The position numbers and the translations under genes are program-made. Below, piece by piece: positions 1-10,640 of a stretch of 64,000 nucleotides of DNA (positions are counted from its first letter, which is position 1; every line of letters starts with the position of its first letter). A model generated the notes under the pieces. It made no database searches, was not told where the DNA came from, and saw only the letters and a program-made list of their open reading frames with translations. Source of the stretch: Acridotheres tristis (taxonomy: Eukaryota > Chordata > Aves > Passeriformes > Sturnidae); assembly GCA_037013685.1 (NCBI GenBank), contig CM072885.1:71015285-71079284 (forward strand), read 5' to 3'.

Positions 1-186
1 TAGAGAGCCACTCAGGTGCCAAAATAACAAACTCAGGTGAAATTAGGGACGGTTATGAATATTCCCAGGAATGTTTGGGTCGGTTTCCACCTAAAGAGGA
101 TGTTAACTCTTTCGGGTCAGGAACAGAGCACTGAAAAAGGAAGATATTGTGCATCCCCAGGTGAGGTTGCAGTCACTGCAGTGACA
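1..186. other. Short non-coding stretch, nothing recognised
   Basis: Single-copy-looking sequence up to the first tandem array. No exon, repeat family or regulatory cluster could be recognised. Confidence 0.4.
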
Positions 187-432
187 GCCAGGTGCTGACT
201 GTCCCCAACCTGCAGGGACAGACATCTCTGAGCCACCTCAGCTCCAGCCAGGTGCTGATTGTCCCCAACCTGCAGGGACAGACATCTCTGAGCCATCTCA
301 GCTCCAGCCAGGTGCTGACTGTCCCCAACCTGCAGGGACAGACATCTCTGAGCCACCTCAGCTCCAGCCAGGTGCTGACTGTCCCCAACCTGCAGGGACA
401 GACATCTCTGAGCCACCTCAGCTCCAGCCAGG
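187..432. repeat. 60-bp minisatellite, four full copies
   Basis: Four head-to-tail copies of a 60-bp unit start at 187, 247, 307 and 367, and a stub begins at 427. The unit starts GCCAGGTGCTGACTGTCCCC and ends CACCTCAGCTCCA. Copies 1, 3 and 4 read identically. Copy 2 differs by two C-to-T changes, GCTGACTG to GCTGATTG and GCCACC to GCCATC. Because 60 is a multiple of three, both strands show open frames with a 20-residue period. These are by-products of the array, not a gene. The near-identity implies recent expansion or homogenisation. Confidence 0.97.
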
Positions 433-674
433 CCTCTCCAGCCCTTCCCAAAAGTTGGAGCAGCTTCCAGACTTTATCTAATTTATGTTTAGCTAAGATG
501 TTTTGCCTTCTCTGGAGCCAGGATGCTCTGCCATGCCTCCTTCCCCCCTGGCAGTGATCAAATGTAATGGGACCTGTCCCAGCTGTATTCTGTGCACAGA
601 GGACCCTTGTGGATAAACCACATCTTGCACAGTCACAGCTGCTTAAGGGCTGATGCAAAATGCCTCTGCAAAGC

Positions 675-677
<3 letters not shown>
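433..677. other. Non-coding, nothing recognised
   Basis: Sequence between the 60-bp array and an A-tract. No repeat family or exon was recognised. Confidence 0.4.

Positions 678-705
<28 letters not shown>
678..705 (+). repeat. Poly-A tract, 28 bp
   Basis: This is an uninterrupted run of 28 A. It could be the tail of a retroposed sequence on the plus strand, but I recognise no element directly upstream and no flanking target duplication. It is a simple repeat of unknown origin. Confidence 0.9.
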
Positions 706-707
<2 letters not shown>

Positions 708-2479
708 AGAGATTTCGCTTATGGGATATTTATTTTTACTGTCTTGATCTTTAGTATGCCTCTTCAGAGAGTTTTCCTAAAATATTTTCCATTATTCTGC
801 CATGTGAGTGAAAAGGGTAGCTAGAAATTTTATGTTTTTCTGTCATCTGCTACTTATTTCAGCTGGGAAGAAGAGCTGGTTTTCATGGGGCTGGGCAGGA
901 AAGATCCACAGTGAACAATGATTGAATAGAATGAAAACCTGCATCCACAGCACCTTCTGCCCAGCTCTAGCACTGGGTGCAGCCATGCTGCAGATGAGTG
1001 TTCCTGGTAATTCCATCAGCCAAAAAGTCCAACTGCTCAAAGTCTGTGCATGACTTTTAGGTGAGGCACAAGTCCTTGAACTTCATGGGGACTCCTTGCA
1101 TATTAATCTGCTCCAGCCATCAGCAAACCCAAGGAAAAGTAAATTTAACCATGGAAAAGAGCTAATTAGATTGCACACAGTAACTTCCTTAGGAAAGCTG
1201 TGAGATTTGCATTTGGGGTCTGGGCCAGGAAATTTCCCAAACACCTCTGCTCATTGGGTAAGAATTAGGTTGGCAGCATCTGAGTGTAGGGAGTTTGTTA
1301 TTTCTAAGTTTAGGGCTGTGAATGAGCAGCTCATATAAAGCAACAGCTGGGAAACTCAGAAAAATTACAGTGAAGCACTAATTATTTTATATACTTTATT
1401 TTCTCAAAGTTTTAAATTCTTGGTGCAGAATGGAAGAGAGAGTAACACAGAGAATGTTTTATGTTATTCTTTAAGAAAAAACTTTTAAAATCATAGATTG
1501 GTTTTACATCAGTGTATACCTTTTTCACGTTTTTCTTCTTTGAAAACTTTTGAAGATTTTCTCCAGTGCATATGACCTACTGCTACACCTGTATATATGT
1601 CTAGAGATCTTGAGGTTGGTAAGACCATGTAGGCAAAACTTAAAACTTGTCTAAAAGATCTGGGGGTTAATTCAACAGCACAAAGCAACATAATCTGAAC
1701 TACCAAAATATGTTATTTTAAATCACAGATTATTGCTTGAAAAAATAATACAACAGGAAGAAACATATTCCCCTGGCCTGTAGCCACCTCAGAAACAGCA
1801 GAAGACAGTACCAAAATGAACATTTTCTGTGAAAAATTCACAGAGATGTATGCAGGTTGGTCTGTCTTCAGTCTGAGGGATTGAAATATAAATTCAGATT
1901 TGACATAGATTTAATAAACAATACCCCTTAATATATCATTCCTGGTTTAAATGGTGGATTACTCAGAGAGGGGGAAAAAAACCCACAGCATTTAATTAAG
2001 TGTTCATTTTTTCTACTTGAATTCCAAAATTTAAGAAAAAAATAAATAATTATTCTCAGTTTTATTTTCAGTAAGGTGATGTTTGCTTTTTCTTCTTCTC
2101 TTTTATAAAGCTCCCCTTCAAGCAACTCCTAACCTCTCAATCATCTTAACAGGAAAAATCTGAAACTCATTGCTGTAGCTGCATTTGGAAGGAGGAAAGC
2201 AGAGCGACACCTGCCACACACAAAAACCTCCTGCTGGTGCCCTGTGGGCTGCTGTGGACGAGCAAGGCTGGCCCCAGAGAAAAATAACTGTTTGGATTTT
2301 CCTGAGAAATGCAGAATTGTTGTCCTTGGCTGTTTGTTCCACCTGTTGTCTGCTCCACGAGCCATCCTGGGCTGGGAGCATCTTTTCCTTTGTGGTTTTG
2401 AGGCAACAGCTTGTCAGGAAAATTAATCCACAAACACCAGAGGTTTATGTCCTAAAAGGAGCCAGAGGAGTCCTTTTTG
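706..2479. other. Single-copy AT-rich non-coding DNA
   Basis: About 1.8 kb of AT-rich sequence with only short open frames. The 2110-2479 part is somewhat richer in G+C and may belong to the LTR-like segment that follows, but no boundary could be placed. No exon or RNA gene was recognised. Confidence 0.4.
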
Positions 2480-2910
2480 CTTTATTCGAATAAAGGGAGA
2501 GGCCATGGGACATTCCCCTGGGATCTCCCAAATTTTTGGAGGACGCAGCCTCCTTGTTATCCTGATTTCCCGGCCGCATTTCCCTCTCCCTTTCCCCATT
2601 GGCTGAGGTACTTGAGAGGCACAGACTTCCCAAACCCCTGATACCTGAAATTCCCCTCTAATGTATAACCCTCCCTTTTAATTTTTAATTCTTACAGAAT
2701 TCATAGTTTCCCCCCCGTTGCTTCTTTCATCTTTCGATATCCAATTTCATTTATCAGCAGCCCTACAGTTTGTTTGGAAAGGCAAATATCTCTTTTCATT
2801 CATCAATCAGTGGAATCCATCCCATTGTTTCTTTTATCTCTCAGTGCTAGCCTTATCTACAGGCTGATCCACAGCTCGTTTGTAAAGACAAATTCAACAT
2901 TCCTCTCAAG
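2480..2910 (+). mobile_element. Possible LTR-type (endogenous retroviral) relic
   Basis: The segment has a promoter-like layout: an inverted CCAAT box (ATTGG) at 2598-2602 and a TATA-like TATAA at 2664-2668, about 65 bp downstream. It opens with a perfect 16-bp palindrome, CTTTATTCGAATAAAG, at 2480-2495. A diverged direct duplication of about 80 bp (about 2719-2800 against 2824-2906) sits downstream, like duplicated blocks in some LTRs. No gag, pol or env frame is present, and no TG...CA ends or target duplication could be set. It would at most be a solo LTR or a fragment. It could instead be unrelated single-copy DNA. Confidence 0.3.
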
Positions 2911-3397
2911 CTGAAGGAATAATGCTCAGGATTCCTGAGTGGGGAGCACCAGCAGAGAGCTGGGATTGGGGACTGGCTGCTGGAAGGTGCTGGTGCACAC
3001 AAAATTGGGCATTACATTCAGCAGGGCTTTGTGACAGTCCTGGCAAGAGAGGAGCACAGTGGAACCACAATAAGTAAAGCAAGGCTGGTGATGTGCAGGA
3101 GTGCCAGAGAAAAATAGGAGGAGACTCAGAGAGGCAGAGGAGTCACTGGAGTAGTGATATTGAATAATAATAATAATAATAATTTTAAAAAATACTAGCA
3201 GAATTTTTGTCAAATAACTCAGTAAACTGTCTGATTGCTGTAGCTGGATAGTCAAGGGTGAGCAGATAAATGCTATTTTGCCTACATTAGAAAAGGCAAA
3301 GATCTGCATTTCCATGGTTTTCTCCCTCTAATGGAAAGCAAATAGCAGGAATGCAAATACTAGGCATCCTTATTGCACCACTGTAATCACCTCGTGT
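2911..3397. other. Non-coding, with an (AAT)7 microsatellite
   Basis: The only structured element is a run of seven AAT units at 3163-3183. The rest is single-copy in appearance, with no recognised exon. Confidence 0.5.
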
Positions 3398-3551
3398 TTC
3401 TGCTTTTTTTGGTGTTTAAAGACCAACAGAACTTGATCTCTTGATAGAAATTCAAGTGGGTTTTGCCTACAGTGATTGCTCAGCTTCTGAATCAGCAGGA
3501 AAATTGTGACCAGATTCTTTTTTTCCCTTTCTTTGCATCTCAGCAGTTAAA
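3398..3551 (+). repeat. Arm 1 of a 150-bp inverted repeat pair
   Basis: The reverse complement of this segment recurs at 10041-10196, about 6.5 kb away. By hand alignment the two arms differ at about eight positions over about 150 bp, including one T-run length difference, so identity is about 95%. Shared landmarks are GGTGTTTAAAGACCAACAGA, TTCAAGTGGGTTTTGCCTAC and GACCAGATTC followed by seven T. Similarity fades on both sides. I do not recognise the family. It could be a young interspersed repeat or a local inverted duplication. It carries no open frame of note. Confidence 0.95.
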
Positions 3552-4450
3552 AATCACCTTTCAGACACCTCCTTTTCCCCCAGGCTATAAAATACTATGA
3601 GGTGGCAGAGGAGAGATTAGTCAACTCAAGTGAAAAAAAAAAAAAGAGGAGGACAGAAGAGAAAGCCAAGTGCTTGGAGGTCAGTGCTTGGAGGTCAGTA
3701 TTCTCACCTGTGCAGAATAAATATGGATTTAACTCCACCCAGTTTTGCCTCTTCTGGTTGCACACAAATTTCCCAGTCTCTAATGGCCCTGCCACATCAC
3801 CTAATCACTTGTTGGCTGTAGGGAGTGATGTTTGGGAGGTCTGGAGGTTCCAGGCTGCTCCTACAGCAGTAATAAAAGCCAGCAATAAAAAGCAGCCGTG
3901 GTTGGCTCAGCTGTGGTGGCAGTGTGGCCGTGGACAGAGCTTGCCTGGAGCTCGGGTACCCTGCTCAGGACAGATGATAATGGCACCAAAGGTCTTGTCT
4001 TCACTCTGCTAGTCCCCTGATTCCTGTTTATCCTCCCGAGGGTGGAAGTCAGAGGTGAAAAGATTGAAACCTGAAATCTTTACTTTTCAAGATGCCTTCA
4101 CTCCAGCCCTTGGGTATCTCATTGGGTCATTGCCTGTCTGACAATTTTTTACTTTTTTTTTTCCCCAAGAAATTTTCCTGCCTGTAAAATTGCAATGGGG
4201 CGCCATAAAAATTATTTCAGTGCTATAAACCCCTTCTGGAATGGTATGGTGATAAGTGCTATTTGTATGCAAGGACCTGAAAATGGGGCTGCTTTGTATA
4301 ATCTAAGGCTACTCTATTGTGTTTGCTTTGTTTGTGTATCTGGATCACAGCAATAAACACAGCTGGGAGAGCAAACATTTGACAGCACATTTTGGTGCTT
4401 AAACCCCCCCCAGGCGTTTAGGTATATGCAGATGTGAAGGAATCATTAAA
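3552..4450. other. Single-copy non-coding DNA
   Basis: No recognised repeat or exon. A 136-codon plus-strand frame at 3602-4012 begins in an A-rich run and has no recognisable domain, so it is treated as chance. Confidence 0.4.
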
Positions 4451-5050
4451 CTTTTAAATAACAGGGAAGCCTTTCCGTCCAGAAGAACCGGCATGCACGC
4501 ACTGAAATTTGAGCTGCATGCATATTGCCACGTTCCCTTTCAGCTAACCTTTGTGTGAGAGAAACTTCTGCTGGTGTCAGAGGAGGGCATTAGCAGCCGA
4601 TGCTGGTGCCTGTTGGGTGCTGTTGGGTTTGTCTCCCCAGCACCAGGCTGGCTTCCCTCTCCACTGCCCGTGACCTTGCAAACAGCTCCGACAAAGGTCG
4701 GAATGGATTCATTGATCAGCCAGGCCAAGCATATGACAGTCTGTGCCTTAATTGAATCCCAAAAGGGGGCAGGCTGGGTTTTTATTACAGAGGCCAGACG
4801 ATAGCACTCATTAAAAGCTCCACAGACTGTGTGGTTTACTAATTAGTTTATTATACAGACACCTTGACGATGGGCAAAGTTGTCATTTTGCCCTTTATCG
4901 CACAGGGGATGTTGTTAAAAGTTTAATCAGCTAACACTGACCAACTTAGCTTGGCAGGCTGTGGACAGTCATTACCGAGGTCACCCCTGCTGTAGCAATT
5001 CTGACAGGGTCACAGCATGAATCTCCAATAAAAAGCACGTTACATAAGGT
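4451..5050. promoter_or_regulatory. Enhancer-like non-coding segment (candidate)
   Basis: The segment is dense in homeodomain-type sites: TTAATTG at 4748-4754, a CATTAA core near 4809, the palindromic CTAATTAG at 4839-4846 and TTTAATCAG near 4922. Tandem repeats are absent and base composition is balanced, which is the look of conserved developmental enhancers. This is an inference from motif content only, because such motifs also occur by chance in AT-rich DNA. No target gene is visible. Confidence 0.25.
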
Positions 5051-5457
5051 AAGAGTGCACCTGAAAGGGAACCAGGAAAAGAGATGTGCTCAGCGGGGAG
5101 TGGGAAACAGATGGACTGCTAGGACAAGTGAAGCCTGTTATGGCTTCTCTTTGCTTACATTGTTTAACATATGCTTTTTGGAAATATGGGGAGCTCTGAG
5201 CTATTGCTGTGATATGTTCATTAGAACACAAGATGGCCTGAACCAAGTGGGCTGTGAGCAGGCACTGAGTGGCCCTGCTCTTACAAAAGCAGGGACGATT
5301 TTGCCAGCTAAGCTAAGCCTAACAGCCAGGTAATGTGCAGATCCAGAGTGATGAGAGCATTCCCACTGGGAAAACTGGACATGGAGACAGCACAGGTTTC
5401 CCTGCAGTGTTGCTTTTCTTTCCATTCCACATCCTTCTTTCCTTGCAGAAGGGACTG
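5051..5457. other. Non-coding, nothing recognised
   Basis: Single-copy sequence leading into the CR1 insertion. No exon or repeat was recognised. Confidence 0.4.
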
Positions 5458-5760
5458 AAGGCAGAGCTCATTGCTGTCTACAGCTTCCTTGTGAGGGTAA
5501 GAGGAGGGGCAGGCACTGATCTCTTCACCTGTGACCAGTGACACGACTTGAGCATGAAGCTGAGTCAGGGCAGGTTTAGGCTGGATATCAGAAAAAGGTT
5601 CTTCACCCAGAGGGTGGCTGGGCACTGGAACAGGCTCCCCAGGTAAGTGCTCATGGCCCCAAGAATATGGTGTCATTCTCAGGGTGTTCTGTGCAAGACC
5701 AGGAGCTGAGCTCTGATGGTCTTTGTGAGTGCCTTCCAACTCAGGGGATTCTATGATTCT
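5458..5760 (+). mobile_element. CR1 LINE 3' fragment
   Basis: CR1 is the main non-LTR retrotransposon of birds and is usually 5'-truncated. This copy has the typical 3' sequence: a GAGCTCATTGCTGTCTACAG-like start, then GGTTTAGGCTGGATATC, GGTTCTTCACCCAGAGGGTG, CACTGGAACAGGCTCCCCAG, and a terminal CCTTCCAACTCAGGGGATTC followed by ATTCTATGATTCT. It is about 300 bp, plus strand, heavily 5'-truncated, and holds no intact reverse transcriptase. A tandem array continues without a break from its 3' tail. Confidence 0.92.
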
Positions 5761-6590
5761 GCATTCTGGGCAGTTCTGTAATGCACCTTTAGTATCTTTA
5801 TATTCTGGGTAGTTCTCTAATGCACCTTTAGTATCTTCACTCTACATTCTGGGCAGTTCTGTAATGCACCTTTAGTATCTTTATTCTGCATTCTGGGTAG
5901 TTCTCTAATGCACCTTTAGTATCTTTACATTCTGGGCAGTTCTGTAATGCACCTTTAGTACCTTTACATTGTGGGTAGTTTTGTAAAACACCTTTAGTAT
6001 CTTTACATTGTGGGAAGTTCTCTAATGCACCTTTAGTATCTTTACATTCTCTGCAGTTTTGTAATGTACCTTTAGTATCTTTATTCTGCATTCTGGGCAG
6101 TTTTGTAAAACACCTTTAGTATCTTTATATTCTGGGTAGTTTTGTAATGCACCTTTAGTATCTTTATTCTGCATTCTGGGCAGTTTTTAATGCACCTTTA
6201 GTATCTTTATTCTGCATTCTGGGCAGTTTTGTAAAACACCTTTAGTATCTTCATTCTGCATTCTGGGCAGTTTTTAATGCACCTTTAGTATCTTTATTCT
6301 GCATTCTGGGCAGTTTTTAATGCACCTTTAGTATCTTTACATTCTGGGCAGTTTTTAATGCACCTTTAGTATCTTTATTCTGCATTCTGGGCAGTTTTTA
6401 ATGCACCTTTAGTATCTTTACTCTGTTTTCTGAGCAGTTCTGTAATGCACCTTTAGTATCTTTACATTCTGGGCAGTTTTTAATGCACCTTTAGTATCTT
6501 TATTCTGCATTCTGGGCAGTTTTTAATGCACCTTTAGTATCTTTACATTCTGGGCAGTTTTTTAATGCACCTTTAGTATCTTTATTCCCT
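5755..6590. repeat. 38-44-bp minisatellite, about 20 copies
   Basis: About 20 units each carry the core CACCTTTAGTATCTTTA, then a CATTCTGGGCAGTT segment and TAATG or TAAA. There are two main length classes. Short units (37-39 bp) read TTTACATTCTGGG, and long units (43-44 bp) read TTTATTCTGCATTCTGGG. In the right third, long and short units are interspersed in a near-alternating order. The array begins in the CR1 tail (GATTCTGCATTCTGG), so the CR1 3' end appears to have supplied the first unit. An 84-codon minus-strand frame at 5837-6091 is only a translation of the repeat. Confidence 0.97.
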
Positions 6591-7537
6591 GCAGGTGTGG
6601 GAATGTGCTGCAGCTCAGAGAAACTTTCCATAAGGTTACCTTTGCTTGGTTTTACTACAGTGCCATCTGCAAGTCCCAGCAGTGTTCAGGGCCCGTTAAT
6701 ACCCAGCCTTACAAAAAGAAATTCCTTCTACCAGCTCTGGATCAGAGAGTGTAATTAGATATGTCAGATTAAGGATGGTGTGAAGAAAAATAAGGAAGAA
6801 TTGTAAAGGTTCTTGATCTTCTCTTCAGAGTCCGTTTCACTGAAACATATAACTTGTTGGGTTTTGTTTTTTTTTTTCCTTAGGAATATAGGTAAAAATA
6901 AAAATAGCTTTATCTGCCTGTCAGTCCCACCTATGAGGCAACTTCAGTCAAATCTTAGACTGGATTGGGGTCTCAGTTCCTTCAGGCAGTTGGTATTTTC
7001 CACAAATGGTGGCAGAAGAGAACAATTTTAAATGATTCCCTTGAGGGAAAAATCAGGGTTATAGCAGTCATCCCTGCTCGTCCATCTCAGCTGGCTGGCA
7101 AATCCATCAGTCAGGGTGCCCAAGGTGCCAGACCAGCCATGGCACCTGCTGTCCCTGGTTGGGGCACAGAGAAATTCAGGAAGGGGACACAGAGTGGGTG
7201 GGGTGGAACACCAGAAAAAAAGAGTTATCTGAGGGAAACGTCATCATTTCATGGGGAAGGACTGGGGATGACACAGACAAATAAGAGTGGGTTGGAAAGG
7301 AAAAAGAATTCATTGAGACTGGTGTCTGAGGAGGATGTGGGAAAAATTCCAGATAAAATGACATTTTGTTAATTTCTGTGCAAATAATGGAGCAAATAAT
7401 TTCTTTGGGTGTAGAGCAGCGTGACATGAAAAGAAAATCACTTTCCAGTCCTGAGAGGATCCTGACAGAAACAAAGTAGATGTGATCCCACACAGAATCT
7501 CCTGAGGCTGAGCTTCAGTTTGCACCTCACGTTTCCA
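6591..7537. other. Single-copy non-coding DNA
   Basis: No recognised exon or repeat. A 135-codon plus-strand frame at 6965-7372 has no recognisable domain. Confidence 0.4.
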
Positions 7538-7635
7538 ACAGGAGTAAAAATGGCCTCAGGTTGTGCCAGGAAAGGTTCAGTTGGACATCAGGAAGAATTT
7601 CTTCACTGAAAGAGTTGCCAGGCATTGGATTTCTC
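7538..7635 (+). mobile_element. CR1 LINE internal fragment
   Basis: About 100 bp match the part of CR1 just upstream of the 3' end: AATGGCCTCAGGTTGTGCCA, then GGTTCAGTTGGACATCAGGA, AGAATTTCTTCACTGAAAGA and GCCAGGCATTGGA. The match stops abruptly and the usual 3' terminus is missing. This is a truncated or deleted relic on the plus strand. Confidence 0.82.
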
Positions 7636-8520
7636 ATTTCAAACATTATTCACAATCAGCAGCTGTAATTCCAGAGTTTCAGTTCCAAAACCAGAAAAAA
7701 TGTATTAGATATATGGAATATGTTATCTTCTGGAAGCTGGAGGAGTATATGAGGTATATTGGATTTGATTTACTCATATTTTTCATTTTTTTATTGGGGC
7801 ATAGACATCAGCTGAAATTATGGCTTTGGAGAATGCAATGGAGGATTTGGTCATTGACTGTTACAGAAACTCTCACGTGGAACATCATTGCATATTTTTG
7901 AGACAAGTTTCTTCCAGCCATGGCACAGCCACATTCCATTGAGAATTGCATCACACACAGAATGAAGGTGGAAAACCAAGAAACCAAAAACCAATTCTCT
8001 GGTTTCACTTTGACTTTTTTTGTTGGTTTGTTTTTTTTTTTTTTTCTGCTACAAATGTCCAGTGCATGCAGCTTGATATTCCATCTTCATGGATGACATG
8101 AGTCCAAGTCCATGGTTTTCTATCTAGCATCACTGAAAGTCTGTTCCAGTCCCATGTAACACAAAAATGTGACCTTGACCAAACCACAGGAACAAACTGT
8201 GGTTCTGTTTCTCCTGTGCCCAGGGCAAGAATTGGGTCAGACCACTCAGTTTCCTTTTCCAGCCCAGAGATCTTGGTTCCTCTTGCCAAGAAAATAAATC
8301 CTAACGTGGGGGAATTCACACACCTGAAAATCTCGTGCTGTTCCCGAGCTGTGGAGATGGGGCCAGAAGGTTTCAGAATCAGAAGGTTTCAGCATCCCCT
8401 TCCCAAATAACTGCAGGCAGGTATGTGCAGCCTGGTGTGCCTCAGTGCATTCCAGCCATTCCCATTTGGGCATTAGCATGAGGTGCAGCGGCAGCAGATT
8501 TGGATGTGCCATCACATACA
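7636..8520. other. Single-copy non-coding DNA
   Basis: T-rich near 8031-8045. No exon, RNA gene or repeat family was recognised. Confidence 0.4.
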
Positions 8521-9075
8521 AAATAGATCAATATAAATATGCAAATATACAAATAGAAATCAATATAAATATACAAATATACAAATATAGATCAATACAA
8601 ATATACAAATATAGATCAATACAAATATACAAATATAGATCAATACAAATATACAAATATAGATCAATATAAATATACAAATATACAAATATAAAAATAT
8701 AAATCAATACAAATATACAAATATACAAATATAGATCAATATAAATATACAAATATACAAATATAGAAATATAGATCAATACAAATATACAAATATACAA
8801 ATATAGATCAATACAAATATACAAATATACAAAAATACAAATATAGATCAATATAAATATACAAATATAGATCAATATAAATATACAAATATACAAATAT
8901 AGATCAATATAAATATACAAATATAGATCAATATAAATATACAAATATACAAAAATACAAATATAGATCAATACAAATATACAAATATACAAATATGCAA
9001 ATATAGATCAATATAAATATACAAATATGCAAATAGAAATCAATATAAATATACAAATATAAAGATCAATGAGCT
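8521..9075. repeat. AT-rich minisatellite, about 555 bp
   Basis: The array is built from two words, ATAGATCAATA(T/C)AAAT and ATACAAATAT, combined into units of roughly 24-40 bp. The first and last units carry shared variants, ATGCAAATA and AGAAATCAATATAAAT, near 8540-8570 and 9027-9050, giving mirror-like edges. Almost no G or C occurs outside GATC. The strand bias is strong, with A greatly exceeding T on the plus strand. Open frames on both strands (rich in Ile, Tyr, Leu and Asn) are translations of the array. Such DNA unwinds easily and may act as a scaffold-attachment-like region, which is inference only. Confidence 0.96.
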
Positions 9076-9754
9076 GTCCTGGCACTGTGTCCCACGGTGG
9101 GGTGTGCAGGGAGGGGACCACTCGTGTGACCAACACAGCAGATGCACCTCTGGGTGCTGAGGGCAAGAACAGGCAGAGAACATCGGTCAGACCCTCGGTT
9201 TTTACCCAGCTGGGCTGTGCCTGTGCCCAAAACACGAATCCATTGCCATTCCTCAGTCAGGAATGTGGCTGGAATAGATTGCATTCGGGGCCGTGTACAG
9301 TGGAGGAACCATTGGCAGTTAACATGTCTCGGTAGTCACCCCAGGAGTCTCCTCACAGTGACAGATTGCTCTGTTACAACTGCACAGGCAAATGCTCCAT
9401 CATTAACTCACTCGGAAAAAAAAAAAAAGAAAAAAAAAAAAAAAAGAGCTGCCTTAACTGTGAAACTAAAAGACTCCAACTTTCCCTTTTGCTGTAGCTC
9501 CCTCAGGCAATGAAGGAATTTGCAATGTGTGTCAATGAGACATTTGAAATCTCACACATTTAAATCGTCCCGACTTCAACAGCATTTTAAATACACTGAA
9601 ACCAGCAGCATTTCTAAATTCAAACACTTACCAGTTTCCTTCCCACAAGCTTGCTCCTGTGAGCCTCAAAGGCAGTAGAAAATGTTATTATGCGAACAAA
9701 GTGTCTCTCTGTAACTGAATTAAATATAAATCCATTAAAAAGAGAGAGATAATA
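9076..9754. other. Non-coding, with an A-rich tract
   Basis: An interrupted A-run with one G occupies 9416-9445. Nothing else was recognised. Confidence 0.45.
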
Positions 9755-9965
9755 TAATAATTAATACTTTGTACTACTATATTACCTTTCTTTTGCAGTC
9801 TAAAGGTATTAATTCAGCCTTAGCCCACCATTTCTTTTCCCGTTTTATAAATAGAAAAAATGAGGCACAAAGGGGAGAAGTGATAGGACTGAAGGCACAG
9901 AGCAAATCAATAGCAGGGCAGGCATAAAATCCTGGAAATCTGGTTCTGGGTGCTGCCTCCAGCAC
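9755..9965 (+). mobile_element. MIR-like CORE-SINE relic
   Basis: The sequence follows the order of the amniote CORE-SINE/MIR consensus: AATAATTAATACTTTGTAC, a CCTTTCTTTTGCAG segment, TATTAATTCAGCCT, CCCGTTTTATAAATAG, TGAGGCACAAAGGGGAGAAG, CACAGAGCAAATCAATAGCA and a final CCTGGAAATCTGG. Divergence is high, as expected for an ancient insertion. The diagnostic stretch is the TTTTATAAATAG...TGAGGCACA...GCAAATCAATAGCAG order. It was assigned by remembered consensus, so the exact subfamily is not claimed. Confidence 0.7.
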
Positions 9966-10040
9966 CAACCTTCCCACAGGGCAAAGACACCACAGATAAA
10001 TGGTACCACCATGGGAAATGAAATAACACTGAATCCACTC

Positions 10041-10196
10041 TTTAACTGCTCTGATACAAAGAAAGGGAAAAAAAGAATCTGGTCACAATTGTCCTGCTGA
10101 TCCAGAAGCTGAGCAATCATTGTAGGCAAAACCCACTTGAATTTCTATCAAGACATCAAGTTCTGTTGGTCTTTAAACACCAAAAAAGCAGGAAAA
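10041..10196 (-). repeat. Arm 2 of a 150-bp inverted repeat pair
   Basis: This is the reverse-complement partner of 3398-3551, with about 95% identity by eye. It sits about 75 bp to the right of a much more diverged MIR-like relic. That contrast in decay suggests the pair is far younger than the SINE. Similarity between arms ends just past GCAGTTAAA on one side and past the TTTTTT/CTGC boundary on the other. The family is unknown. Confidence 0.95.
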
Positions 10197-10640
10197 AAAG
10201 AGTGAAAATCAACAGTGAATGCACATCTCAGCCTCAGAGAGACACACGTGGCTGAGCAGAGGGAGAACTGAGCAACCACACAAATCCCGTGGTGGGCAGA
10301 TCCCAGTGCCCAGGTGTGGCATTTCTGAGTCCACACGAAAGAAATTCCATATTCCATTCCCCTTCCACCACGAGGGTGGCTGAGGAGCTCCCACGAAGCT
10401 GAGCAGGGTGAGGCTGCAATGCAAAATGCAGATTCCGAGTGACAGCATGCAGCCCACGGGAGGGATGGGCTGGGCTCTGGCCACCACCACCAGCAAACAA
10501 AAACTCCTCGGGAGTGCTCAGACCCAGGAGAAGCTGCCAGCAGCAGAATTCCCACTCACACAAACCCAGGCTGAGCCCAGCCCTGCACTTGGGTTTGTCC
10601 TCCAGAGGGATTTTCCATGGCACAGGCTGGCTGCCCACCA
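10197..10640. other. Non-coding, moderately G+C-rich
   Basis: A 196-codon minus-strand frame spans 10234-10824. It starts in poly-A and A-rich DNA, contains a Phe-run coded by a homopolymer, and resembles no family I know. I treat it as a chance frame. Confidence 0.4.
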
